From positions 372,001 through 436,000 of the forward strand of contig NZ_JAPHAV010000001.1 of NCBI RefSeq assembly GCF_026241335.1: a DNA stretch of 64,000 nt. Reading direction: 5' to 3'. The stretch is from Ochrobactrum chromiisoli (GTDB lineage: Bacteria > Pseudomonadota > Alphaproteobacteria > Rhizobiales > Rhizobiaceae). This document shows positions 28,834 through 40,421 of this stretch, piece by piece; position 1 is the stretch's first letter, and every line of letters starts with the position of its first letter. The notes beneath the pieces were generated by a model. The model was not told the DNA's origin. It did not search any database and was given only the letters and a program-made list of their open reading frames with translations. Made by a program: the position numbers and the translations under genes.

Positions 28834-31764
28834 ATGAAAAAAGGCGATCATCTCTTCCTCATCGACGGCTCGGGCTATATTTTCCGTGCCTATCATGCTC
28901 TGCCACCCCTTACCCGCAAGACGGATGGCTTGCCGGTCGGCGCTGTGTCCGGTTTTTGCAACATGTTGTGGAAGCTGTTGAAAGATGCACGCAATACGGA
29001 TGTGGGTGTGGTCCCGACCCATTTCGCGGTCATTTTTGACTATTCGTCACAAACTTTCCGTAAGGAAATTTATCCCGAATATAAGGCCAACCGCACCGCA
29101 CCGCCGGAAGATTTGATTCCGCAATTCGGCCTGATCCGACAGGCAACACGTGCTTTCAATCTGCCAAGCATCGAAAAAGAAGGCTTTGAGGCCGACGATC
29201 TGATCGCGACCTATGCGCGTCTGGCAGAGGCTGCGGGCGGCGATGTCACCATCATTTCGTCCGACAAGGACCTCATGCAGCTCGTCACACCGAGCGTGTC
29301 CATGTATGACAGCATGAAGGACAAGCAGATTTCGATCCCGGAAGTGGTTGAGAAATGGGGTGTGCCACCTGAAAAAATGATCGACCTGCAATCGCTGACT
29401 GGCGACAGCACCGATAATATACCCGGAATTCCGGGTATCGGGCCGAAAACCGCTGCACAATTGCTCCAAGAGTTTGGCGATCTTGACACGCTTTTGGCCC
29501 GCGCATCTGAAATCAAGCAGAACAAGCGCCGTGAAAATATCATCGCCTATGCCGATCAGACCAAGATCGCGCGCGAACTCGTCACACTCAAGACCGATGT
29601 GCCGCTGGATGTTGATCTGGATGGCCTTGTGCTTGAGCCACAAAATGGCCCGAAGCTGATCGGCTTCCTCAAGGCGATGGAATTTACATCGCTGACGCGC
29701 CGTGTGGCGGAAGCAACGGACACCGATGCATCGGCCGTTGAACCATGCCATATCGAAACGGAGTGGGGTGCGGATGCGCACGGCCCCGATGTTGATGTAC
29801 CGGCAAGCTCGGATTCTGCATCATCTGAAACCGCAGTTCGCGAAGCGCTTAATGTCAGCGGTTACACGCCCAAAGCGCTGGCTGAAAGCCGTGCTTCAAC
29901 GGCGCTTGCGCAGAAAATCGACACCACGGCCTATATTTGCATTCGCGATCTTTCCACGCTGAACGCGTGGCTCGATGAAGCGATTGAGACTGGTCTTGTA
30001 GCTTTCGATACCGAAACCAATTCGCTTGATCCGATGCAGGCCGATCTGATTGGCTTTTCGCTGGCTCTTGCTCCGGGCAAGGCTGCCTATATCCCGCTCC
30101 AGCATAAATCCGGTGCAGGCGATCTTTTGGGCGGCGGCATGGTTGAAGGGCAGATTCCGCTTGATCAGGCTCTGACTGCTTTGAAGCGCATTCTTGAGGA
30201 TAAGTCCGTCCTCAAGATCGCACAGAACATGAAATATGACTGGCTGGTCATGCGTCGTCATGGCATCAATACCGTGTCTTTTGATGACACGATGTTGATT
30301 TCCTATGTGCTGGATGCGGGCGCCGGTGGCCATGGTATGGACCCATTGTCCGAGCGCTGGCTGGGCCATACGCCAATCGCTTATAAGGACGTGGCGGGCA
30401 GCGGCAAAAGTGCAGTCACATTTGATATGGTGGAGATTGATCGTGCAACGGCCTACGCAGCCGAAGATGCCGATGTGACGCTGCGCCTCTGGCAGGTGTT
30501 GAAGCCACGTCTCGCCGCAGAAGGCCTTGCATCGGTTTATGAACGTCTGGAGCGGCCGCTGGTCGATGTGCTGGCCCGTATGGAAGAGCGCGGCATTTCG
30601 GTTGACCGGCAGGTTCTCTCGCGCCTGTCCGGCGATCTCGCGCAGTCTGCTGCGCGTTATGAAGATGAAATCTACGAACTGGCTGGCGAAAAATTCAACA
30701 TTGGATCGCCAAAGCAGCTTGGCGATATTCTGTTTGGCAAGATGGGGCTTCCGGGTGCCTCCAAGACCAAAACCGGTCAGTGGTCCACGTCGGCGCAGGT
30801 GCTCGAAGATCTGGCTGCGGAAGGTCTGCCTCTGCCGCGTAAGATCGTTGACTGGCGTCAGCTGACCAAGCTCAAATCCACCTATACCGATGCGCTGCCG
30901 GGCTTTATTCACCCACAGACCAAACGCGTGCATACCTCTTATGCAATGGCGTCCACATCAACGGGGCGGCTGTCTTCGTCTGAGCCGAACCTGCAGAACA
31001 TTCCGGTGCGCACGGCTGAAGGCCGCAAAATCAGAACGGCGTTCATCGCTGAACCGGGTAACAAGCTGATTTCTGCCGATTACAGCCAGATCGAATTGCG
31101 TGTTTTGGCGCATGTTGCTGATATTGCGCAGCTGAAACAGGCTTTTGCAGATGGCATCGATATTCATGCCATGACCGCTTCGGAAATGTTCGGCGTTCCG
31201 GTCGAAGGCATGGCTCCCGAAGTGCGCCGTCGCGCCAAGGCGATCAATTTCGGTATCATTTACGGCATTTCGGCTTTTGGCCTCGCCAATCAGCTTTCCA
31301 TTCCGCGTGAAGAAGCAGGGCAATATATCCGCACCTATTTCGAGCGCTTCCCGGGCATCAAGGATTATATGGAAGCGACCAAGGCTTTTGCGCGCGAACA
31401 TGGTTATGTCGAAACCATCTTTGGCCGCCGCGCGCATTATCCTGATATTCGGGCTTCCAATCCGCAGGTTCGCGCCTTCAATGAACGCGCAGCAATCAAT
31501 GCCCCTATTCAGGGCTCGGCTGCCGATATTATCCGCCGTGCTATGATCCGTATGGAAAATGCACTCAGCGATGAGAAGCTCAGCGCACGTATGCTCTTGC
31601 AAGTCCACGATGAATTGATCTTCGAAGTGCCTGAAAATGAGGTCGAGAAGACAATCCCTCTCGTGCGGCATGTCATGGAAAATGCCGCCATGCCTGCCGT
31701 GTCGCTTTCTGTGCCGCTACAGGTCGATGCGCGTGCAGCGCATAACTGGGATGAAGCGCATTGA
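28834..31764 (+). CDS. polA: DNA polymerase I
   Basis: A 976-residue repair and Okazaki-fragment-processing polymerase with three domains. The 5'-3' exonuclease occupies residues 1 to about 290 (LIDGSGYIFRAYHALPP start; IISSDKDLMQLV; GIPGIGPKTAAQLL helix-hairpin-helix). The 3'-5' proofreading domain retains its acidic residues (FDTETNSLD near 391). The polymerase domain has motif A SADYSQIELRVLAH near 748, motif B RRRAKAINFGIIYG near 799 and motif C QVHDELIF near 922. No good ribosome site precedes the ATG. It is transcribed away from the M20 gene. Confidence 0.97.
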   Translation: MKKGDHLFLIDGSGYIFRAYHALPPLTRKTDGLPVGAVSGFCNMLWKLLKDARNTDVGVVPTHFAVIFDYSSQTFRKEIYPEYKANRTAPPEDLIPQFGLIRQATRAFNLPSIEKEGFEADDLIATYARLAEAAGGDVTIISSDKDLMQLVTPSVSMYDSMKDKQISIPEVVEKWGVPPEKMIDLQSLTGDSTDNIPGIPGIGPKTAAQLLQEFGDLDTLLARASEIKQNKRRENIIAYADQTKIARELVTLKTDVPLDVDLDGLVLEPQNGPKLIGFLKAMEFTSLTRRVAEATDTDASAVEPCHIETEWGADAHGPDVDVPASSDSASSETAVREALNVSGYTPKALAESRASTALAQKIDTTAYICIRDLSTLNAWLDEAIETGLVAFDTETNSLDPMQADLIGFSLALAPGKAAYIPLQHKSGAGDLLGGGMVEGQIPLDQALTALKRILEDKSVLKIAQNMKYDWLVMRRHGINTVSFDDTMLISYVLDAGAGGHGMDPLSERWLGHTPIAYKDVAGSGKSAVTFDMVEIDRATAYAAEDADVTLRLWQVLKPRLAAEGLASVYERLERPLVDVLARMEERGISVDRQVLSRLSGDLAQSAARYEDEIYELAGEKFNIGSPKQLGDILFGKMGLPGASKTKTGQWSTSAQVLEDLAAEGLPLPRKIVDWRQLTKLKSTYTDALPGFIHPQTKRVHTSYAMASTSTGRLSSSEPNLQNIPVRTAEGRKIRTAFIAEPGNKLISADYSQIELRVLAHVADIAQLKQAFADGIDIHAMTASEMFGVPVEGMAPEVRRRAKAINFGIIYGISAFGLANQLSIPREEAGQYIRTYFERFPGIKDYMEATKAFAREHGYVETIFGRRAHYPDIRASNPQVRAFNERAAINAPIQGSAADIIRRAMIRMENALSDEKLSARMLLQVHDELIFEVPENEVEKTIPLVRHVMENAAMPAVSLSVPLQVDARAAHNWDEAH

Positions 31765-31903
31765 GGGCTTAGCCGGTTGACCTGAGAGGTCTGACACGAT
31801 AGGTAAGCGGCAATTCTGTTGCTTCGGTAGTCGTCAGTGGGTTTGTGGCCAAAGGGTTTGCGGCCAAGGGTGTCGACTTGTGAAGCTTTTTTGAAAGTTA
31901 ATC

Positions 31904-33757
31904 ATGTCTCTGCCTGAATCCATTGCTCCGGCTCTCTCCGGAGCATTAACCGCTCGCGGTTACAACACACTCACCGCTGTTCAGAACGCTGTTCTGGCAC
32001 CGGAAACACTTCACGGCGATCTGCTCGTTTCCGCACAGACCGGCTCCGGCAAGACCGTTGCTTTCGGTCTTTCCATGGCTTCCACAATCCTTGGTGATGA
32101 GCTGCGCTTCGCGAATGCGGGCGCACCACTTGCCATGATTATTGCGCCAACGCGTGAGCTGGCTTTGCAGGTTCAGCGCGAACTGGAATGGCTTTATGCC
32201 GATACCGGTGCGCGTATCGCTTCCTGTGTTGGCGGTATGGATATCCGTTCTGAGCGCCGCGTGCTCGAACGCGGTTCGCATATTGTTGTCGGCACGCCGG
32301 GCCGTCTGCGCGATCATATTACGCGCAATGCGCTGGATATGTCGCAGCTGCGCGTTGTTGTGCTTGATGAAGCCGACGAAATGCTCGATATGGGCTTCCG
32401 TGAAGATCTCGAATTCATTCTGGGCGAAGCACCGGCAGACCGTCGCACATTGATGTTCTCGGCAACCGTACCAAAGCCGATTGCACAGCTTGCCAAGCGT
32501 TTCCAGAAAGATGCGCTGCGCATTTCTGCTGCCGGTGAAGCCGGACAGCATGCGGATATTGATTATTTTGCGATGCCGGTTCCACCGCAGGAACGCGACC
32601 ACGCGATCATCAATACGCTTCTTTATTATGATGCACAGAACTCGATCATTTTCTGCTCAACCCGTGAAGCGGTGAAGCATATGGCGAGCCGCCTTTCCAA
32701 TCGTGGCTTTGCAGTTGTGGCCCTTTCGGGTGAATTGAGTCAGGCCGAGCGCAACAACGCGCTCCAGTCGATGCGTGATGGCCGTGCCCGCGTTTGCGTT
32801 GCGACCGATGTTGCAGCCCGCGGTATCGATCTGCCCAATCTTGATCTCGTGATCCACGCTGATTTGCCAAACAATGCGGAAACCATGTTGCACCGTTCGG
32901 GCCGTACCGGCCGTGCGGGCCGCAAGGGCACATGCGTTCTGGTGGTTCCTTTCTCGCGTCGCCGCATTGCAGAACGTCTTTTGCATATGGCAAAGCTTGA
33001 TGCCCAGACTGTTCCGGCTCCCGGCATTGCAGCAGTTCAGGCCAAGAATTACGAACGCATTCTCAACGGCAGCGCTCTCAGCCAGCCCGTGGAAGAAGAG
33101 CATCAGGATCTGTTGAAGGCATTGACCGAGCGTTATACGCCCGAACAGATCGCGAGCGCTTTCCTTAATCGTGAACTCGCAGCACTCCCTGCCGCCGAAG
33201 AAGTTTCTGATGCACCGATTCATCCGGTTGGCAGCAAGAAGCCGCGCGAGCGCGGTGATCGTCCAGAACGGGGCGAGCGCTTTGATCGTGGCGAGCCGGG
33301 TGAACGTTTCGACCGCAATGCGCGTTTTGATGGCGTTTGGTTCTCGGTTTCTGCCGGTCGCAAGCATCGTGCCGATCCAAAGTGGCTGTTGCCGCTGATC
33401 TGCAAGGCTGGCGATGTTTCCAAGCGTGAAGTCGGTTCGATCAAGATTTTCGACAATGAAACCCGCTTTGAAATCGTCGCTTCAAAGGCTGATGAATTCC
33501 GTCGTTCGGTTGAAGAACGCGGCACGGGTGAAAAGGGTCTTGTCATCCGCCCAGCCGTTGCAGGCGCTGGTGGTGATGCAACGCCTCGCGAAGGCAAGCG
33601 CGATTTCAAGCCGCGCAGCGACAAACCAAGAAGCGATTTCCGTGATGGCGCAAAAGGTGGCTGGTCAAAGCCAAAGGGCGACTTCAAGAAAGATGGTTTC
33701 AAGAAGGACGGCAAGAAATCCGGCGAAGGCTTTTCCAAGAAGCCACGTAGTGCCTGA
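31904..33757 (+). CDS. DEAD-box RNA helicase with DbpA-type RNA-binding domain
   Basis: A 617-residue ATP-dependent RNA helicase. Core motifs: AQTGSGKT near residue 44, PTRELA, TPGRL, VLDEADEMLD near 155, FSATVP, then STREAVKHM, ATDVAARGIDLP and HRSGRTGRAG. Residues from about 475 (GVWFSVSAGRKHRADPKWLLPLI) form a DbpA-type RNA-recognition domain. Before it is a short Arg/Glu/Gly/Asp repeat stretch, and after it a Lys/Gly-rich basic tail. Such helicases act in ribosome assembly or cold adaptation; rRNA targeting is inferred. It lies 139 bases after polA and ends at a strong bidirectional hairpin. Confidence 0.93.
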   Translation: MSLPESIAPALSGALTARGYNTLTAVQNAVLAPETLHGDLLVSAQTGSGKTVAFGLSMASTILGDELRFANAGAPLAMIIAPTRELALQVQRELEWLYADTGARIASCVGGMDIRSERRVLERGSHIVVGTPGRLRDHITRNALDMSQLRVVVLDEADEMLDMGFREDLEFILGEAPADRRTLMFSATVPKPIAQLAKRFQKDALRISAAGEAGQHADIDYFAMPVPPQERDHAIINTLLYYDAQNSIIFCSTREAVKHMASRLSNRGFAVVALSGELSQAERNNALQSMRDGRARVCVATDVAARGIDLPNLDLVIHADLPNNAETMLHRSGRTGRAGRKGTCVLVVPFSRRRIAERLLHMAKLDAQTVPAPGIAAVQAKNYERILNGSALSQPVEEEHQDLLKALTERYTPEQIASAFLNRELAALPAAEEVSDAPIHPVGSKKPRERGDRPERGERFDRGEPGERFDRNARFDGVWFSVSAGRKHRADPKWLLPLICKAGDVSKREVGSIKIFDNETRFEIVASKADEFRRSVEERGTGEKGLVIRPAVAGAGGDATPREGKRDFKPRSDKPRSDFRDGAKGGWSKPKGDFKKDGFKKDGKKSGEGFSKKPRSA

Positions 33758-33764
33758 TTGTTCT

Positions 33765-33800
33765 CAATGAAAAGGCCCCGCTTGCGGGGCCTTTTCATTG
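33765..33800. terminator. Bidirectional terminator, helicase / gyrB
   Basis: A perfect 17-base inverted repeat (33765-33781 with 33784-33800) around a TT centre, core AGGCCCCGC/GCGGGGCCT, with A-run and T-run flanks within the arms. It sits eight bases after the helicase stop. Confidence 0.9.
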
Positions 33801-33812
33801 ATCCAATATGCA

Positions 33813-33852
33813 AAAAGCCCCGGAAGATTTTGTCTTCCGGGGCTTTATTTTT
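33813..33852. terminator. Second terminator, gyrB side
   Basis: AAAGCCCCGGAAGA pairs with TCTTCCGGGGCTTT (ending 33845) over fourteen positions with a five-base loop, flanked by TTTTTG on the minus strand and TATTTTT on the plus strand. It lies immediately after the gyrB stop and works with the first hairpin to insulate two convergent genes. Confidence 0.88.
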
Positions 33853-33854
33853 AA

Positions 33855-36371
<2,517 letters not shown>

Positions 36372-36561
36372 TCACACGACAAACATGGCTTTAATATAGG
36401 CGTTAACGGCGATTTTTCCAAATTTTGGGGTCAAATTTGCCGGGGATTCCACTCATTTGGTGCAGGATGAAGCGTCAGGGTGGTGCGCAATCTCTGGAAG
36501 TGCCACAATTGCCCCTTATATGCTTATCTGACGGGGACATTCTCGACACGAGGAGCACGTC

Positions 36562-37956
36562 ATGGAAAGCAAAATTGCGATGAAAAAAGCCGCCAGCCCT
36601 TTCGTGCCGCCCGCACCGCGCCCGCGCGAAAAGCCGGTTGGGCGCTTCGAGATGATGCGTGTGGTTTACAAGAACCCGCTCGAATTGTGGGGTGAGCCTT
36701 CCTATAACGAACCTTGGGTTTCTGTAAGCTGGCTGGGTATCAAAACCATCATAGCCAATGATCCCGGCCTCATCCGTCATGTGCTGGTCGATAATGCTGC
36801 AAACTATCCAATGTCTGCCATCCGCCAGCGCGTGCTCCGCCCGCTTCTGCGCGATGGATTGCTGACTGCCGAGGGCCAAGTCTGGAAGCGCTCGCGCAAG
36901 GCAATGGCGCCGGTCTTTACCCCGCGTCATATCGGCGGTTTTGCGCTCGCCATGCGCGATCGCTCCCGCCAGTTTGTCGAGCGTTACAAGACCAACGGCA
37001 TCATCACCGATGTCGCGCACGACATGACGCTGCTCACCTATGACATTCTCGCGGAAACGTTATTCTCCGGCGAAATTGCCGGTGATCCGAATGATTTCGC
37101 CCGCCAGATCGACAAGCTTTTTGAAACCATGGGCCGCGTCGATCCATTTGATCTTCTTGGCTTGCCCGAATGGCTGCCACGCTTCACGCGATTACGCGGC
37201 AACAAATCGCTGAGTTTCTTCCGCGAACTGGTTTCTGATACAATCGCCTTGCGCAAAACACGCATGGATAAAGGCGAAGACGTTCCGAATGATTTCCTGA
37301 CCTTGCTTTTGCGCGCCGAGGGACGGGACGGTTTGAGTCGCTCGGAAATTGAAGATAACATCATCACTTTCATTGGGGCGGGGCATGAGACCACGGCCCG
37401 TGCGCTTGGCTGGACGCTCTATTTGCTCGCCAAGGCACCGCAGGAACGCGCGCGTGTTGAGGCTGAGATCGATGCATTTTTTGCAGGTGGTGGACATGAT
37501 CTGCCGCCGCAGGAGTGGCTGGCAAAATTGCCGCTGACGCGTGCAGCTTTTGAAGAAGCAATGCGGCTTTATCCGCCAGCGCCGTCAATCAACCGCGAGG
37601 CCGCAACGGATGACACCTATGGAGATTTGAAAATTGCCAAGGGAACGGCTGTTCTGGTGATGCCGTGGGTGATCCACCGTCACAGGCTTTACTGGGATCA
37701 GCCGGATGCCTTCATGCCTGAACGCTTCTGGCCCGAAAACCGCGACAAACTTGATCGCTTTCAATATCTGCCATTTGGTGCAGGTCCGCGGGTCTGCATC
37801 GGTGCAAGCTTCGCGCTTCAGGAGGCGGTTATCGCGCTTGCAACCTTGCTTGATGGCCGTCGTTTCGACGTGCTGGAGACGACAAAGCCATGGCCGGTGC
37901 AGAAACTCACAACCCAGCCACAGGGCGGTCTGCCGATGAAGGTGGTGAGGCGTTAG
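36562..37956 (+). CDS. Cytochrome P450
   Basis: A 464-residue haem-thiolate monooxygenase. The I-helix oxygen-binding motif is AGHETT, the K-helix motif EAMR (ExxR) follows, and the haem loop FGAGPRVCIG carries the cysteine ligand at residue 412. There is no membrane anchor, so it should be soluble, and the fold pattern is closest to fatty-acid-hydroxylase-like bacterial P450s (inference). It has no adjacent ferredoxin or reductase, so electron donors must be encoded elsewhere. The ATG follows GAGGAGCACGTC. It runs away from gyrB and its stop overlaps the Nudix gene stop tail to tail. Confidence 0.93.
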   Translation: MESKIAMKKAASPFVPPAPRPREKPVGRFEMMRVVYKNPLELWGEPSYNEPWVSVSWLGIKTIIANDPGLIRHVLVDNAANYPMSAIRQRVLRPLLRDGLLTAEGQVWKRSRKAMAPVFTPRHIGGFALAMRDRSRQFVERYKTNGIITDVAHDMTLLTYDILAETLFSGEIAGDPNDFARQIDKLFETMGRVDPFDLLGLPEWLPRFTRLRGNKSLSFFRELVSDTIALRKTRMDKGEDVPNDFLTLLLRAEGRDGLSRSEIEDNIITFIGAGHETTARALGWTLYLLAKAPQERARVEAEIDAFFAGGGHDLPPQEWLAKLPLTRAAFEEAMRLYPPAPSINREAATDDTYGDLKIAKGTAVLVMPWVIHRHRLYWDQPDAFMPERFWPENRDKLDRFQYLPFGAGPRVCIGASFALQEAVIALATLLDGRRFDVLETTKPWPVQKLTTQPQGGLPMKVVRR

Positions 37957-38372
37957 GCGACGCCAATGGCGATCCGGGCAAGACGCGGATATTCGGGATC
38001 AGCCAAATTACTGAGGCTTTCAAGGTCATCGGGACTGAACCATCCAAGCTCAGAATGTTCATCGCAAACGTTTCGCGGTTCGCCACCGTCCCATTCCGTA
38101 ATCTGATAAATATGGCTGATGGAATCGCCGTATAGGTCCGGCCTTTTCTCATCCACTGCGCCGATCTTCTGAAACTGCGTTGGACGAATGCCGAGTTCTT
38201 CGCCCATCTCCCGAACCAGCGCCTGTTCCAGTGTTTCACCGGGCTCAACATGACCTCCCGGCGCATCCCAATGATTGGGCCACGCCTTCTTCCACGGTGA
38301 GCGCAGGCCCATCAGAATTTTTCGCTCGTCATTGACCAGCATGGCACCTACCGTGACAACTTTATCCTTCAT
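37953..38372 (-). CDS. Nudix hydrolase
   Basis: A 139-residue pyrophosphohydrolase. The Nudix box is complete: GGHVEPGETLEQALVREMGEELGI fits G-x5-E-x7-REUxEExGU (here quoted across residues 39-62). An N-terminal MKDKVVTVGAMLVNDERKIL strand is typical. The substrate is not predictable; small Nudix proteins clean up oxidised nucleotides or dinucleotide metabolites. Its 3' end overlaps the P450 gene end by four bases. It is 74 bases downstream of fghA on the same strand and might be the last gene of that operon. Confidence 0.88.
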   Translation of the reverse strand: MKDKVVTVGAMLVNDERKILMGLRSPWKKAWPNHWDAPGGHVEPGETLEQALVREMGEELGIRPTQFQKIGAVDEKRPDLYGDSISHIYQITEWDGGEPRNVCDEHSELGWFSPDDLESLSNLADPEYPRLARIAIGVA

Positions 38373-38446
38373 CCTGGCGCTCCTGTCATAGCGATGCGTT
38401 TGTCAGTCAACTTAACAGCGGGCTTACCAACGCACATCGCCAATTT

Positions 38447-39283
38447 TTAACGGCCAAGATGTTTGGAATGCCATTGGAGATGCTCATCCATGAAGGACGA
38501 GATGAAGAAATAGGAATGGTCATAGCCTTCGCGCATATTGAGCGTGAGTGGGATGCCAGCTTTCTTGCAGACTTCTTCCAATAGCCAAGGACGCAGACCT
38601 TCATCGAGAAAACCATCTGCGGTTCCCTGATCGATCAGAAATTCTGAAAAGCGCGCGCCATCCTCAATCAGCAACGTCGCGTCATAGGCGCGCCATGCGC
38701 GTTTTTCAGAACCGAGATATTTTTCAAGCGCAGGCTTTGACCAGTCGGCTGTTGAAGGCTGCACGATGGGAGCGAAAGCAGATGCAGATTTGAAGCGCTC
38801 AGGATTTTTCAACGCAATCGTTAATGCACCATGTCCGCCCATCGAATGGCCGGTGATGGCCTGACGCGCCATGTCGAGCGGGAATTCTTGTGCCACCAGC
38901 TCGGTCAGCTCCTTGGTGATGTAGCTATACATCTGATAGTTCTTGGCAAAAGGCTCCTGCGTGGCATCGACATAAAAGCCAGCACCTTTGCCAAACTGCC
39001 AGTTCTGCGGCTCGTCAGGGACATCTTCACCGCGTGGGCTGGTATCCGGGCAAATAACGGCAATTCCCAATTCGGAAGCCATTTGCCGATATTCACCCTT
39101 GTCCATTACATTCTGATGCGTGCAGGTGAGGCCGGAGAGATACCACAGCACAGGCACCGGACCGTCCTTGGCCTGTGGCGGCAGGAAAACGGCAAAGGTC
39201 ATTTCGCACTGATTGGTTTCGCTTTTATGACGATAGACGCCCTGTGTTCCACCAAAGCATTTTGCAGTTGAGATCGTTTCCAT
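38447..39283 (-). CDS. fghA: S-formylglutathione hydrolase
   Basis: Hydrolyses S-formylglutathione to formate and glutathione, the last step of glutathione-dependent formaldehyde oxidation. There are 278 residues, esterase-D alpha/beta hydrolase fold. The nucleophile Ser is near residue 147 in TGHSMGGHGAL; the YLSGLTCT oxyanion region, the DTSPRG stretch and the C-terminal YDHSYFFISSF with the catalytic His are conserved. It is the final core gene of the frm cluster, eight bases after the DUF1345 gene, and shares the operon with the dehydrogenase that makes its substrate. Confidence 0.96.
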   Translation of the reverse strand: METISTAKCFGGTQGVYRHKSETNQCEMTFAVFLPPQAKDGPVPVLWYLSGLTCTHQNVMDKGEYRQMASELGIAVICPDTSPRGEDVPDEPQNWQFGKGAGFYVDATQEPFAKNYQMYSYITKELTELVAQEFPLDMARQAITGHSMGGHGALTIALKNPERFKSASAFAPIVQPSTADWSKPALEKYLGSEKRAWRAYDATLLIEDGARFSEFLIDQGTADGFLDEGLRPWLLEEVCKKAGIPLTLNMREGYDHSYFFISSFMDEHLQWHSKHLGR

Positions 39284-39291
39284 GAATAATC

Positions 39292-39948
39292 CTAACTCCC
39301 AAGCGCCACGACCACATTCACCGTCGCCGCGACAAGGACCGTATTGAAAAAGAATGAAACGACGCTGTGCAGAAGCGTTACTTTTCGCATCGCGGTCGTC
39401 GTGACATTGGTGTCGGAAGTCTGTGCCGTCATGCCGATGGTGAAGGCGTAATAGGCGAAATCCCAGCCGGATGGCGCGGGCGTCTCAGGAAATGCAAATC
39501 CACCTTTCACGCGGCTGGCATGGGCTGAATCTTTTCCGGCGGGTTCTGTTGGTTGCCAAAACATATGAGCGTAGTGAATCGCCGTCATCATGTGGATTGT
39601 GCACCATCCCAGCGGTACCGCGGCAAGCGTCATAATCAGCGAAAACAGATCGGCTTGGGGTTTCTGATTGATCAGAACGAACAGCGACACGATCGCCACA
39701 ACAACGGTGGCAAAAGTCACCAGAAAAATGATCCAGGTAGGCTCATCCGCTATTGCTGCATGTTTTTTAAGATAGGACGCTGTGAGCTTGGGTAAAGCCA
39801 CAAGCGCCAGAACGAGATAGAGCACAAAGAAACAGTTGGCCCCGATGACCGGGGCGAGCGGACTGTTTAAAAGCCAGGCAATAATGAAGATTGCCGCACC
39901 GCCAATGGCTGCCAGATAAAAGGACATATGGCGGTGTAGCAAAAGCAT
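39292..39948 (-). CDS. DUF1345 integral membrane protein
   Basis: A 218-residue inner-membrane protein with about five hydrophobic segments: two near the N-terminus (16-32, 36-54), one at about 72-92, one at about 105-125 and one at the C-terminus. The family pattern GWDFAYYAFTIGMTAQTSDT and the final FFFNTVLVAATVN are characteristic of DUF1345; the function is not established. Its ATG overlaps the stop of the upstream acetyltransferase gene as TGATG, so translation should be coupled. Its position inside a formaldehyde-detoxification operon is the only functional hint. Confidence 0.85.
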   Translation of the reverse strand: MLLLHRHMSFYLAAIGGAAIFIIAWLLNSPLAPVIGANCFFVLYLVLALVALPKLTASYLKKHAAIADEPTWIIFLVTFATVVVAIVSLFVLINQKPQADLFSLIMTLAAVPLGWCTIHMMTAIHYAHMFWQPTEPAGKDSAHASRVKGGFAFPETPAPSGWDFAYYAFTIGMTAQTSDTNVTTTAMRKVTLLHSVVSFFFNTVLVAATVNVVVALGS

Positions 39949-40421
39949 CAGGCGGCACTTTCCTGTGGTGTAAGCCGCATGTCGACATGCGGAATACCGT
40001 CTTCGAGATATTCTTCCGAAACAGCGACAAAGCCGAATGAGCCATAGAATTTCTGCAAATGGCTCTGTCCGCCAAGCTCGATGGCAATGCCCGGAAAACG
40101 CGCCTGTGCAAAGACAATCGCCTCTTTCATCAGCCGCTGACCAAGCTTGTAACCACGATAATCCCGCGCCACGACGACACGTCCGATTTTCACCGGCTTG
40201 CCATCCTTCTCTGGCGGCAGAACCCGCAAACTTGCTGCAAGTTCTTCACCATCGAGAATGCGTAAGTGAAACGCGTCGTAATCCTTGCCGTCGATTTCGG
40301 GGTATGGGCAATTCTGCTCCACCACAAAAACGTCCACGCGCAGCTTCAGCATCGCATAAAGCGCGCGCGGGGTCAGCTGGTCGATTTCATCCCAATGGGA
40401 AATGAAACGCTTTTCACCCAT
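39948..40421 (-). CDS. ElaA-type GNAT acetyltransferase
   Basis: A 157-residue GNAT-fold protein resembling ElaA: LYAMLKLRVDVFVVEQNCPYPEIDGKD split over residues 20-46, then the acetyl-CoA-binding VARDYRGYKLGQRLM and the late ELGGQSHLQKFYGSFGF. The substrate is not known. Both ends overlap neighbours by one base (TGATG with frmA upstream, TGATG with DUF1345 downstream), tying it into the frm operon. An amine or thiol substrate linked to formaldehyde stress is possible but is only an inference from position. Confidence 0.87.
   Translation of the reverse strand: MGEKRFISHWDEIDQLTPRALYAMLKLRVDVFVVEQNCPYPEIDGKDYDAFHLRILDGEELAASLRVLPPEKDGKPVKIGRVVVARDYRGYKLGQRLMKEAIVFAQARFPGIAIELGGQSHLQKFYGSFGFVAVSEEYLEDGIPHVDMRLTPQESAA

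Noticed and set aside
31830-31875. Short direct repeat GTTTGTGGCCAAAGG / GTTTGCGGCCAAGG before the helicase gene
   Set aside because: Two imperfect copies only, no further units; looks like slippage and not a functional array.
33270-33320. Repeated RG/ER units as a possible CRISPR-like or tandem DNA repeat
   Set aside because: The repeats are in the coding frame of the helicase and reflect low-complexity protein sequence, without spacers.
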